In this document: one piece after another, positions 16,568-24,320 of the stretch
Layout: every line of letters begins with the position of its first letter
Numbering within the stretch: the first letter of the stretch is position 1
Source: Lysinibacillus fusiformis
GTDB lineage: Bacteria; Bacillota; Bacilli; Bacillales_A; Planococcaceae
Length of the DNA stretch: 64,000 nucleotides
Assembly (NCBI RefSeq): GCF_016925635.1
Contig: NZ_CP070490.1
Span: forward strand, 3,850,001-3,914,000
Reading direction: 5' to 3'
The notes under the pieces: generated by a model
The model's input: only the letters and a program-made list of their open reading frames with translations
Told to the model about the DNA's origin: nothing
Databases searched by the model: none
Position numbers and translations under genes: made by a program

Positions 16568-17011
16568 ATGGAATATCAAGTAGAGGTTCTACGTGAACAG
16601 CATGAGGATTTTACGAATTTTTTAAGCGAAAAAATTCGTGCCTACAATAATGAGCATTCCTCTTATCATCGTGAAAGTAGACAGAAGGGGGCGGTTCGTC
16701 CTTTACAGTTGATCGTCACAGATCAACAGCAGCAATGGATAGGTGGTCTAACGGCTGAGATCTACTGGGGATGGGTGGAAATACATAAATTTTGGTTTAG
16801 TGAAGAATATCGTGGAAAGGGTATTGGCAAAAAGCTCTTAGCACAAGCAGAATTGGTAGCGAAGGACATGGGGGCAACCAAAGCCTTGCTGACAACCTAC
16901 GCGTTTCAAGCGCGTACATTTTACGAGGCACATGGCTATCAAGTAGTGGGAGAAATTAAAGATTACCCTCCAGGCAGTAGCTACTATACGATGGTGAAAG
17001 TGTTAGCTTAA
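16568..17011 (+). CDS. GNAT family N-acetyltransferase
   Basis: A 147-residue protein. The acetyl-CoA loop is FSEEYRGKGIGKKLLAQAE (Q/R-x-x-G-x-G/A pattern), and the closing TFYEAHGYQVVGEI is motif B. The N-terminal part carries YHRESRQKGAVRPLQL; proteins of this subtype are often annotated as aminoglycoside or general N-acetyltransferases. The substrate is unknown. AGGAGGAGC precedes ATG 16568, and it shares an operon with the MazG-like enzyme, ending at a bidirectional terminator. Confidence 0.85.
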   Translation: MEYQVEVLREQHEDFTNFLSEKIRAYNNEHSSYHRESRQKGAVRPLQLIVTDQQQQWIGGLTAEIYWGWVEIHKFWFSEEYRGKGIGKKLLAQAELVAKDMGATKALLTTYAFQARTFYEAHGYQVVGEIKDYPPGSSYYTMVKVLA

Positions 17012-17016
17012 GAATT

Positions 17017-17040
17017 GGCTGTCTATGGAGATAGACAGCC
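17017..17040. terminator. Bidirectional terminator between GNAT and Nudix genes
   Basis: GGCTGTCTAT and ATAGACAGCC form a perfect 10-bp stem with a four-base loop, followed by TGTTTTAATT. The Nudix stop lies 5 bases beyond it. Confidence 0.88.
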
Positions 17041-17044
17041 TGTT

Positions 17045-17497
17045 TTAATTGACATCGCCCAAATAAATAGCTGTTTGTTGTCCTTGAATAAATTGTTGTA
17101 GTGGTTGGATAAGGGCTTTAGGGTAAAGTCTATAAGTATGAAGCTTTTCAATGGGAATCCATTGTGTTCCGACTTGATGACTATCTGGATTTGTTGGTTG
17201 GCTGGTTTGCTCCTGTACCTGACATAGGAAATAATATTCTACTTGATGTACATCTGCGTCAAAGGCGGCATGCTCATGATTTTGTCCGATGTATTCTCGG
17301 ATAAATTGTAGCTCTCCAATCTGAACGGAGGAGCCAATTTCTTCAAGGCATTCTCTTTGTAGCGTTTTGTGGAAGGTCTCTCCATGCTCCTGTCCGCCAC
17401 CTGGGCAAAGATAAAAGTAGCCCTCGTCATCTTGATTTTTTGTTAACAATAGCTTCCCATCCGTGATGATAATTGCTTTGACAGAATTTCTAATCAT
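17045..17497 (-). CDS. Nudix hydrolase
   Basis: A 150-residue protein. The Nudix box is read as GGGQEHGETFHKTLQRECLE followed by EIG, carrying the conserved Gly, Glu, Arg and Glu-Glu positions for magnesium and diphosphate. It starts MIRNSVKAIIITDGKLLLTK, the usual first beta strands. The substrate of this group (nucleoside diphosphate derivatives) cannot be inferred. AAAGGAG precedes the ATG. It appears monocistronic. Confidence 0.88.
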   Translation of the reverse strand: MIRNSVKAIIITDGKLLLTKNQDDEGYFYLCPGGGQEHGETFHKTLQRECLEEIGSSVQIGELQFIREYIGQNHEHAAFDADVHQVEYYFLCQVQEQTSQPTNPDSHQVGTQWIPIEKLHTYRLYPKALIQPLQQFIQGQQTAIYLGDVN

Positions 17498-17583
17498 CGA
17501 CTTCTCCTTTTAATTGTTATTTTTTGTGATCATGACTAAAACGCTTCATGAATGTCTACCTTAGTAAAAAGGGGAGATGAAGC

Positions 17584-18093
17584 GTGTATTCAATGTCCAA
17601 TTTTAAATTACTTGTAGACAAACAGACTGAAATTGATACCATTTATCAGAATTGTAATGATTTAATTCAATCCAATGTTACACCGAAACTAGATGCAGAG
17701 GTGGAGCAGTTTTTAAAGCTAGTTGAACAGCATTTGACACAACAAGGCTTTACGATTACGAATACCTCAACGGGGTTAATCGCCAATTATCAAGAGGCTG
17801 TCATTAATGTAGATAAACATTCAAAGCATTTGGAAGAATGCTTTTTTATCAATTTAAATAGTTATGCTGAGGATCAAGTCTCTATTGTACTCGATATCTC
17901 ACCGACGATGCTACCGAAAATTTCAAATCAGCTTGATGGCTATACAGATATTATCGAGCAAATGACGGATAAGCTAAAGCAGGCAAAAAGTCTGGAGAAA
18001 GCTTGTACGAATCCCAAATTTCTTTATAAAACGCAAAGCAATAAAGTTTTCCATTCCGCTCAGGAAGTTTTGGATTATTATTTTCAAGGATAG
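17584..18093 (+). CDS. Hypothetical soluble protein (169 aa)
   Basis: A 169-residue protein starting at GTG 17584, with GGGGAG about 8 bases upstream. It has an N-terminal helical part with a possible coiled coil (TEIDTIYQNCNDLIQ through EQFLKLVEQHLTQQ), a beta-rich middle, and a closing FLYKTQSNKVFHSAQEVLDYYF. There is no signal peptide and no membrane segment. I do not recognise a family. Monocistronic. Confidence 0.6.
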   Translation: MYSMSNFKLLVDKQTEIDTIYQNCNDLIQSNVTPKLDAEVEQFLKLVEQHLTQQGFTITNTSTGLIANYQEAVINVDKHSKHLEECFFINLNSYAEDQVSIVLDISPTMLPKISNQLDGYTDIIEQMTDKLKQAKSLEKACTNPKFLYKTQSNKVFHSAQEVLDYYFQG

Positions 18094-18428
18094 GAGAAGA
18101 ACCTGGGACAAAACTAGCTGATATTCAAGAAAAGAGAAAACTTGATTCTAAGGACTGATTTCAACAGTATAGACAAATAAAAAATGCATCTTCGATTGAA
18201 TAGGGGTTTAGAAACCTAAATTTCAATTGGGATGAGTTTTTTCTAAGAATATAAGAGTGAGTTATCCATATGAAAAAAATGAAAGCCATTGAGACAGGTT
18301 TTAAATGAATTAATTGATACCTTTTGCGGAATATAAATACGAAAAGGATGATGATTCAATTACAATCACCATCTTTTTTAGTGTATAAAATAACTAAAAC
18401 ATACTTAATCGGTAAATGAAATCATTCT
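18094..18428. other. 335-base gap with a terminator only
   Basis: No supported gene. A hairpin at 18347-18373 (GATGATGATT with AATCACCATC, then seven T residues) can end transcription of the 169-aa gene. The rest is AT-rich with several short broken frames. Confidence 0.6.
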
Positions 18429-19136
18429 TTAATCCGTTTCAAAGGGCTTTTCTTTATACTTGGAAACATCATAACGCCCAATTACTTGATAATTACTAGA
18501 CGTTTCATCGTCAGCCTTGAATTTATTGAAATCAGCTACATCCAGTGCATCTGTCATCATCTTCAATAAATATTGTGGTTCCGAAGCTTCTTCTACTGCG
18601 GCAAGAACTAGTGCATTTCGTAAATATCCTGCATGCTGTGAGAGCAATTGAGCATTGAAGTCTAGACTATTTGCTTCAGCAAAAAGCTTCATGAAAATCG
18701 ATACTGTTCGTGTATTTCCTTCTCGGAAAGGATGAACACGCCAAAGCTTTGTCATAAATGAAGAAAAGTCCTCTACTAGGCGAGGATTAGAATACTTCCA
18801 TTGCTTAGATTTAGACCAACTGAAAATAGTTTTTAAATCAGATACAATGTGATCTTTATCACTATAAGCAACAGATAATCCATTTAAAACATGTTCATTT
18901 TTATAAATATTGACTGTGCGGAATTCTCCAGCCCATGAATATAGCTCATGAAAAAGGAAGTGATGAATCTTTTGGAGACTTTCATATTTTTGAAAGTCAA
19001 TCTCATACGTGATAGAAGAAATATCTATAATCCCAGCGATTAACAGTTGTGCTTCAACGTCAATCAATTGTTGTCCATCTCGAATATTTAATTTGTTGAT
19101 TAAGACGTTTGTATTAGGATAAATATATGGGTCCAT
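18429..19136 (-). CDS. Fic family protein (AMPylator-type), toxin-like
   Basis: A 235-residue protein with a full Fic motif, HPFREGNTR at residues 135-143 (HxFxxGNxR), which positions the catalytic His and the ATP phosphates. The upstream flap region WAGEFRTVNIYKNEHV matches Fic proteins of the Doc/VbhT type. Such enzymes transfer AMP, or sometimes phosphate, to target proteins, and class I members are held inactive by a separate small protein. The small gene 19140-19325 ends 3 bases upstream, so the pair is probably translated together. The Fic gene has only a poor ribosome binding site, which supports coupling. Confidence 0.85.
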   Translation of the reverse strand: MDPYIYPNTNVLINKLNIRDGQQLIDVEAQLLIAGIIDISSITYEIDFQKYESLQKIHHFLFHELYSWAGEFRTVNIYKNEHVLNGLSVAYSDKDHIVSDLKTIFSWSKSKQWKYSNPRLVEDFSSFMTKLWRVHPFREGNTRTVSIFMKLFAEANSLDFNAQLLSQHAGYLRNALVLAAVEEASEPQYLLKMMTDALDVADFNKFKADDETSSNYQVIGRYDVSKYKEKPFETD

Positions 19137-19139
19137 AAA

Positions 19140-19325
19140 CTACTGTGAAGCCCTTGTATATTTTTCAACAATCGCTTGTTTCAATTGGCTGGATGATACT
19201 TGACCATTTTCATATTGGTTTAAGAGGTTTTGTGTAAATGCGCTCGGTTTTCCACCGTCAATGGCAGCCATACCCACTGCGAATTGCACTTGCTTTTTAC
19301 GTTCCAAGGATGAATTTTCTTTCAT
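19140..19325 (-). CDS. VbhA-like antitoxin partner of the Fic protein
   Basis: A 61-residue protein encoded just before the Fic gene. ERKKQVQFAVGMAAIDGGKP followed by LLNQYENGQVSSSQLKQAI matches the two-helix pattern of VbhA-type antitoxins. In such proteins an (S/T)xxxE(G/N) motif blocks the ATP site of Fic. Here the equivalent place reads MAAIDG, with Met for Ser and Asp for Glu. GAGGGG precedes ATG 19325 by 8 bases; an upstream in-frame GTG at 19334 is less likely. The antitoxin assignment rests on position, size and pattern. Confidence 0.7.
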   Translation of the reverse strand: MKENSSLERKKQVQFAVGMAAIDGGKPSAFTQNLLNQYENGQVSSSQLKQAIVEKYTRASQ

Positions 19326-19485
19326 AAATAACACCCCTCATTTTAATGGTATATCTATTATATCAGTTTTATGCATCAGGAGATAGTTAGACCACTACAC
19401 GATTCCTACTGACATAGTTCAATCTTTGTCATTAGCATTTACAGTTTGAGTGGAAAAATTTGGAGCTAGGCAAGTCTATAATCAG

Positions 19486-19524
19486 AGTGGGTGAAATTTT
19501 ACGAAGAGTAAAATTTCACCCACT
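19486..19524 (+). terminator. Very strong hairpin and T-run with no rightward gene upstream
   Basis: AGTGGGTGAAATTTTAC pairs perfectly over 17 bp with GTAAAATTTCACCCACT around a five-base loop, followed by TTTTTCT on the + strand. The nearest + strand gene ends 1.4 kb upstream; the leftward exporter ends 80 bases to the right but has no T-run on its side. Confidence 0.75.
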
Positions 19525-19604
19525 TTTTCTATTCGGAGAAGAGGTTTTGTTCTAAGTCTTTCATCAATCTAAAAGCCATAGGATTGGAAGCCCGCTTTCT
19601 TCCA

Positions 19605-20780
19605 TTATCGAATAAACTTTCTCCCAAAAAGCCACATCATGAAGGATAGACCTAAGAAATAAAGTGGCATTGTTAGTAAAGAACCGTTGTGTAGCAAGCT
19701 CATACCAGATGTGATGGCGCTGACGAGTAAGTAATAGCCGAGACTAAAGATAGCGCCTGCTGTACCAATGACATCCTGAAAGTCTACTAATGCTAGACTT
19801 AGACAGTTCGGAAGTGCAATGCCTGAGCCTAACAGCATGATAAAAACAGTAATCATCATACCGATGGCCATCAAGTTCGTATGCAATGGCAGCGTACAGA
19901 CGATGGTCAAAAGTAAAGTGCCACCAAGTATCACTAAACAACCAACATGAATGATTTTTTGTGGTGGCTGGATGATGACGAGCCGTTTTGAAATCATGGC
20001 CCCTATAATGGAAGCAAGGGCAACAATGATACCAAGAAAGCCATACAGACCTGGTGACAGCTGAAAATGCTCGATGAAAATAAAGGGTGCTTCGGCATAG
20101 TAGCTAAAAAGGATACCATTGATGCCTCCAATTAGCAATCCATAGACAAGCACGATGGGTGAAGCAAAAATGCGTTTGACGACAGGCCAAATCGCCGTTC
20201 TTTGTCTTGTTGCAGGATCGGTTGTTTCTGGAAGTCTGCAATAAGCATAAATAAACAACAAGAGACTCATGATGACAAGGACAAAAAACACAGCTCGAAA
20301 GCCAAACGCTTGATCCACCCAACCACCAATCAACGGCCCTACCGCTGGGGTAAAGGCAATGACGGCTGAAATTTGAGCAAACATGGCATGGCGTTGATTC
20401 CCCGTCATGCTTTCACGCAAAATGGTCTGCGTAATAATGGAGCCAGTTGCGGCACCGAACGCTTGGATCAACCGACTAGCTAGCAGAAAAGGGATTGTCT
20501 CTGCGTAAAAACAGAGTAGGCTACCTATTCCATAAAAAATTAAACCGGCTAGCATGGCAGGTCGACGGCCAATAAAATCAGAAATCCATCCCCAGCAGAA
20601 AACGCCGAATGCAAAGCCAATAAAATAGATGCTCAAGGTTAATTGGACTGAGCTAAAGTTTACATCAAGTGCAGCTGCGATATCCGGTAGAGATGGTGTG
20701 TATATCGTTTCACTAATTTGTGGAAAAGCCACAAGAACGATCATTAATAATAAAGATGGTACTGCCTGTTTTTTCAACAT
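19605..20780 (-). CDS. MFS multidrug transporter, Bcr/CflA-like
   Basis: A 391-residue protein with about twelve membrane segments. It opens with TIYTPSLPDIAAALDV, the Bcr/CflA-type pattern. The loop 2-3 motif is WGWISDFIGRRPAMLAG, and the drug/H+ antiporter motif C-like stretch is AFTPAVGPLIGGW. It likely exports hydrophobic drugs or metabolites by proton exchange. TAGGAGGG precedes the ATG. No regulator is adjacent. Monocistronic. Confidence 0.87.
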   Translation of the reverse strand: MLKKQAVPSLLLMIVLVAFPQISETIYTPSLPDIAAALDVNFSSVQLTLSIYFIGFAFGVFCWGWISDFIGRRPAMLAGLIFYGIGSLLCFYAETIPFLLASRLIQAFGAATGSIITQTILRESMTGNQRHAMFAQISAVIAFTPAVGPLIGGWVDQAFGFRAVFFVLVIMSLLLFIYAYCRLPETTDPATRQRTAIWPVVKRIFASPIVLVYGLLIGGINGILFSYYAEAPFIFIEHFQLSPGLYGFLGIIVALASIIGAMISKRLVIIQPPQKIIHVGCLVILGGTLLLTIVCTLPLHTNLMAIGMMITVFIMLLGSGIALPNCLSLALVDFQDVIGTAGAIFSLGYYLLVSAITSGMSLLHNGSLLTMPLYFLGLSFMMWLFGRKFIR

Positions 20781-21076
20781 ATTGCCCTCCTACAAGCAAA
20801 ATTCTACTTTGTCAGTTACAAGTAGATTGCGTAGCTAGGGAAACGGCGGGACCATTATAAGAATACGTTCATAAGAAGTCATGTTGAAATCACCTTTATA
20901 TGCTTGAAGTAGGAGTGCATAGTCTAGTAGCTATTATAGGCTATTTTACAATATTTATATAGTAATAATTGCTAAACCTATCAATTATTAAGAGAAATTG
21001 CTTGTACATAGAAGGTGAATTTTATAAAATAGAACAAATGTTCTTTTTTAATTTGAATGATAGAGGGTGAACCTAA

Positions 21077-21928
21077 TTGAATTTTGAGCTAACATTATTT
21101 ACTTCTACCGATATTCAGGGATTAATTGAGCTATCAGCTTCAGTTGGATGGGATTACGATGCCCATGAAATAGAAACGATCATGGCAGCAGGTCGAATAG
21201 TTGGACATAAAAATATGGAAGGAAAAATTGTTTCTAGTGCAGCCATTATTCTCTATGATACAAATGTAGCTTCCATTGGCATGGTGATTGTGCATGAACA
21301 ATGTAGAGGTTTTGGCTTAGGTAGAATTGTTACACAAGCCTGTATCGATAGTGTTTCAGATGACACAGCCATTATGCTCGTAGCTACGAAAGAAGGAGAA
21401 CCATTATATCAAAAAATGGGCTTCACGACTGTGGAACATGTACATAAATATTTGGCGAACAAATTTGTAGAGACGACAAGGGAAGCAAATTGTTTTGGCA
21501 CCATCAATGAATTGCAAGAACAGGATTTTGAACAGCTTGTTAAACTTGATGCAGCAGCCTTTGGGGATAGTAGAAGCGTCTTTTTGCGTAAAAGAATTCA
21601 GCAGTCACAGCGCTGTGTTGTCGTGAAAAATCAACACAACCAAATGATTGGCTATGGCTTAACAATCGCAGGGCCAATTTATCTTCTTTTAGGACCAATC
21701 GTAGCGCCAGATAAGGAAATAGCGCATTATATTATCAATGAATTGGCTAAGGGCTACCAGGGGAAATTACGTATCGATTGTCCGTCTGTCCACAAGGAGC
21801 TGAGTCCAATTTTACAACAAAGTGGTTTTACGCTGGCTGCCACACCGCCTGTCATGATCCGCAATGCCAAAAGAATGCCTACTCGAAATCAAACATTATT
21901 TGCTCTAGCAGCACAAGCTTTCGGCTAA
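21077..21928 (+). CDS. Tandem GNAT protein
   Basis: A 283-residue protein made of two GNAT-like halves. The first has IGMVIVHEQCRGFGLGRIVT (acetyl-CoA loop) and PLYQKMGFTTVEHV. The second is degenerate: it opens QEQDFEQLVKLDAAAFGDSR and reads GPIYLLLGPIVAPDKEIAHY, where a normal CoA loop is missing. This architecture, an active N-terminal GNAT plus a degenerate C-terminal GNAT, is known in several Bacillus proteins. The start is TTG 21077, preceded by GAGGGTGA. The substrate is unknown. Confidence 0.82.
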   Translation: MNFELTLFTSTDIQGLIELSASVGWDYDAHEIETIMAAGRIVGHKNMEGKIVSSAAIILYDTNVASIGMVIVHEQCRGFGLGRIVTQACIDSVSDDTAIMLVATKEGEPLYQKMGFTTVEHVHKYLANKFVETTREANCFGTINELQEQDFEQLVKLDAAAFGDSRSVFLRKRIQQSQRCVVVKNQHNQMIGYGLTIAGPIYLLLGPIVAPDKEIAHYIINELAKGYQGKLRIDCPSVHKELSPILQQSGFTLAATPPVMIRNAKRMPTRNQTLFALAAQAFG

Positions 21929-22017
21929 GCAAACGTGCGAGCCTACTTTTATGTTGTCAAAAAAGGATTTTGAAGGAAGAGTAGAGAATGTTATGGATGG
22001 TAGAGGAGGGGAACAGG

Positions 22018-22551
22018 ATGTTTCCAGTATTAGAAACAGCAAGACTTAGGTTAAGAGAACTCACAGAGGAGGATGTTCCTGCGATTTTTCGTTGTTTTTC
22101 CAATGAGGCTTTAACACGCTATTATGGGCAGGAACCCTTTGTCGACACACAGCAGGCCAAACAATTAATTAAGCAATTTGCCAAAACCTTTGAAGAAAAG
22201 CGTGGGATTCGTTGGGGAATCGAACGAAAAGATTCGAATGAAGTGATTGGTACAGTTGGCTTTCATTTATGGTCGGCTGCACATCAGCGAGCAGAAATTG
22301 GCTATGAAATTCATCCCGATTACTGGCGACTAGGTTTTACAAAAGAAGCTGTGCAGAAAGTGATTGCCTATGGTTTTGAGAATATGAAGTTAAATCGTAT
22401 CGGAGCCGTAGTTTTTTTAGAAAATGAGTCATCCACTCAGCTATTGATTAAACTTGGATTCCAACAGGAAGGCATATTGAGGGACTATATGTATCAAAAG
22501 GGACAAGCACATGATACATTTATCTATTCTTTATTAAAAAAAGATGAATAA
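22018..22551 (+). CDS. GNAT acetyltransferase, RimJ/RimL-like
   Basis: A 177-residue protein. It opens FPVLETARLRLRELTEEDVP, continues with EIGYEIHPDYWRLGFTKEAV as the acetyl-CoA loop, and ends QEGILRDYMYQKGQAHDTFI. This is the pattern of the RimJ/RimL subgroup that acetylates protein N-termini or small molecules. AGGAGGGG precedes ATG 22018; a longer in-frame start at 21988 lacks a site. It follows the tandem GNAT gene after about 90 bases and could be co-transcribed with it. Confidence 0.85.
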   Translation: MFPVLETARLRLRELTEEDVPAIFRCFSNEALTRYYGQEPFVDTQQAKQLIKQFAKTFEEKRGIRWGIERKDSNEVIGTVGFHLWSAAHQRAEIGYEIHPDYWRLGFTKEAVQKVIAYGFENMKLNRIGAVVFLENESSTQLLIKLGFQQEGILRDYMYQKGQAHDTFIYSLLKKDE

Positions 22552-22711
22552 CGTAGCTTTAGCGCTTTTATAGAATAATAATTTACTTGGAAATGGATAA
22601 TAAATAATAATTTAGATGGAGTTTTGAGGTTACTTTTTTCGGTTATAGTTCTTATATGAACAACAATTCATAAGTTCGTGCAAAAAAGTAACAGATGAGG
22701 GGCTGGGTGTT

Positions 22712-22927
22712 ATGGAGCAATACAGCACAGCTTATTTTCAAAAGCTAGATTTACTGTCAAGCTTATACGCGGGACAGGCTGCTCTAAAGGGTTCCATTCC
22801 AACAGAGAAGGTCAAGCGAATGGAGCGCTATCAACAAATTGAAGCGGCGATTACAAAACTAAATAACGAAATTAGAATCATTGAACGGACCATATTAAAG
22901 TCCTCCCATTCTACTAGAAATGGTTAA
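22712..22927 (+). CDS. Small hypothetical helical protein (71 aa)
   Basis: A 71-residue protein, probably two long helices forming a hairpin (YFQKLDLLSSLYAGQAALKG, then YQQIEAAITKLNNEIRIIER). It is charged and soluble. ATGAGGGG lies upstream of the ATG, and a perfect terminator follows within 10 bases. I do not recognise a family. Its terminator is the last signal before tandem array 2. Confidence 0.6.
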   Translation: MEQYSTAYFQKLDLLSSLYAGQAALKGSIPTEKVKRMERYQQIEAAITKLNNEIRIIERTILKSSHSTRNG

Positions 22928-22937
22928 TAGTAGCTCA

Positions 22938-22961
22938 ACCCATGCAGAGATATGCATGGGT
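22938..22961 (+). terminator. Rho-independent terminator
   Basis: ACCCATGCA and TGCATGGGT form a perfect stem with a six-base loop, followed by TTTTATATT. Confidence 0.9.
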
Positions 22962-23036
22962 TTTTATATTGATTAGTAAAACTAAAAGCTTCCTTTACAC
23001 TAAAAATAGATAGGAGGATACGTTAGCAACACAGAG

Positions 23037-23675
23037 CTATCCTTCAATTTCCGCGATCTATCCGCTACTTTAGGATTGCTATCCGCCATTTTGCTTGATT
23101 TATCCGCTTTCAAAGGGCTATCCTTCAATTTCCACGATCTATCCGCTACATTCAAAGTGCTATCCGCTACTTTAGGATTGCTATCCACCACATAGCTTGA
23201 TCTATCCGCTTTCAAAGGGCTATCCTTCAATTTACGTAATCTATCCGCTACTTTAGGAGTCTTATCCACCACATAGCTTGATTTATCCACTTTCACAAGG
23301 CTATCCCTCAATCTCCACGATCTATCCGCTACATTCAAAGTGCTATCCGCTACTTTAGGATTGCTATCCACCACATAGCTTGATTTATCCGCTATCACAA
23401 GGCTATCCTTCAATCTCCACGATCTATCCGCTACTTTCAAAGGGCTATCCGCTACTTTAGGATTGCAATCCACCATTTTGCTTGATTTATCCACTTTCAC
23501 AGGGCTATCCTTCAATGTCCGCGATCTATCCGCTACATTCAAAGGGCTATCCGCAACTTTAGGATTGCTATCCACCACATAGCTTGATTTATCCGCTTTC
23601 ACAAGGCTATCCCTCAATCTCCACGATCTATACGCTACTTTAGAATTTCTATCCACCTCATTCTATCCGCTTCCA
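23037..23675. repeat. Tandem array 2: 18-21-bp units in a 102-bp higher-order repeat
   Basis: Units start with CTATCC or TTATCC (for example at 23037, 23058, 23079 and 23100). Most are 21 bp and one class is 18 bp. Five unit types (TTCAATTTCCRCGAT, GCTACTTTAGGATTG and so on after the core) follow in an order that recurs about every 102 bases, roughly six times. On the leftward strand this gives an open frame of 6-7-residue repeats such as DSNPKVA and DKSSYVV, but there is no ribosome binding site or signal sequence. Like array 1, it lies between convergent genes. It has no spacer sequences, so it is not a CRISPR. Confidence 0.92.
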
Positions 23676-23733
23676 TCCTTTTTCCACAAAAAAACCCCTC
23701 ATAGCATCACTATAAGGGTCTACATACCATTCA

Positions 23734-24129
23734 TTATTGAGCAAGTGCTAGTAAAAATTGATCTCGGTCTGCTTCTTCCTGCATTTTACTATCGACAAGC
23801 ATTGCACCTGATTGGACACTTGTGATGTCGTTGTCTACAAGAAATTGTACATTGATCTTGGCTACTTCATTGTTAACCGTACAATCGCCCTCGAACTCTA
23901 CTACATCCTGTCCCTTTTGTGTTTCAAAATAAACCCAATATGGATTTTCGCAGGCAGAGGCAAAGGCACTCTCTAATGTTTTTGTACTATTTTCATAGGA
24001 ATAGTTTTTTACATATGTAATGTATTCGTTGTCCGTAATATCCTTTTGTGGGCCATAAAAGTACCAAAATACCCCTAAGATACCGATTGGCACAATCCAC
24101 AATATATTTCTTTTGCTTAATTTCCCCAT
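23734..24129 (-). CDS. Membrane-anchored hypothetical protein (131 aa)
   Basis: A 131-residue protein. Residues 8-25 form a single hydrophobic segment (ILWIVPIGILGVFWYF), so the rest is outside the membrane. The external part has a cysteine pair (ASACENPYWVYF, and EGDCTVNNEV) that could form a disulfide, with a beta-rich pattern. AAGGGGGATG precedes the ATG. I do not recognise the family. It is convergent with the 71-aa gene across array 2 and divergent from the NagZ-like gene. Confidence 0.6.
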   Translation of the reverse strand: MGKLSKRNILWIVPIGILGVFWYFYGPQKDITDNEYITYVKNYSYENSTKTLESAFASACENPYWVYFETQKGQDVVEFEGDCTVNNEVAKINVQFLVDNDITSVQSGAMLVDSKMQEEADRDQFLLALAQ

Positions 24130-24320
24130 GCCTTACATCCCCCTTTATGTGAATATTTTAACATCTTCTTTTGCATTTTTGCTAGCTTACGATAATATTT
24201 TCTATAGAAGGCCGTGATTCTGTTCATAGCGTGAGCTTTGAATTCAGGTGGCAGTTATGATAACGTTAGTTGATAGATTTGTTCGAAGTCGCCATATTGC
24301 TTGGTGAAGGAGGTTTTTAC

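Noticed and set aside
23000-23656. 218-codon leftward frame in array 2
   Set aside because: Same cause as in array 1: 18- and 21-bp units keep the frame open. No ribosome binding site, signal or start context.
23037-23675. CRISPR array
   Set aside because: Units are contiguous with no unique spacers, repeats are degenerate and of 18-21 bp, and no cas gene is in the window.
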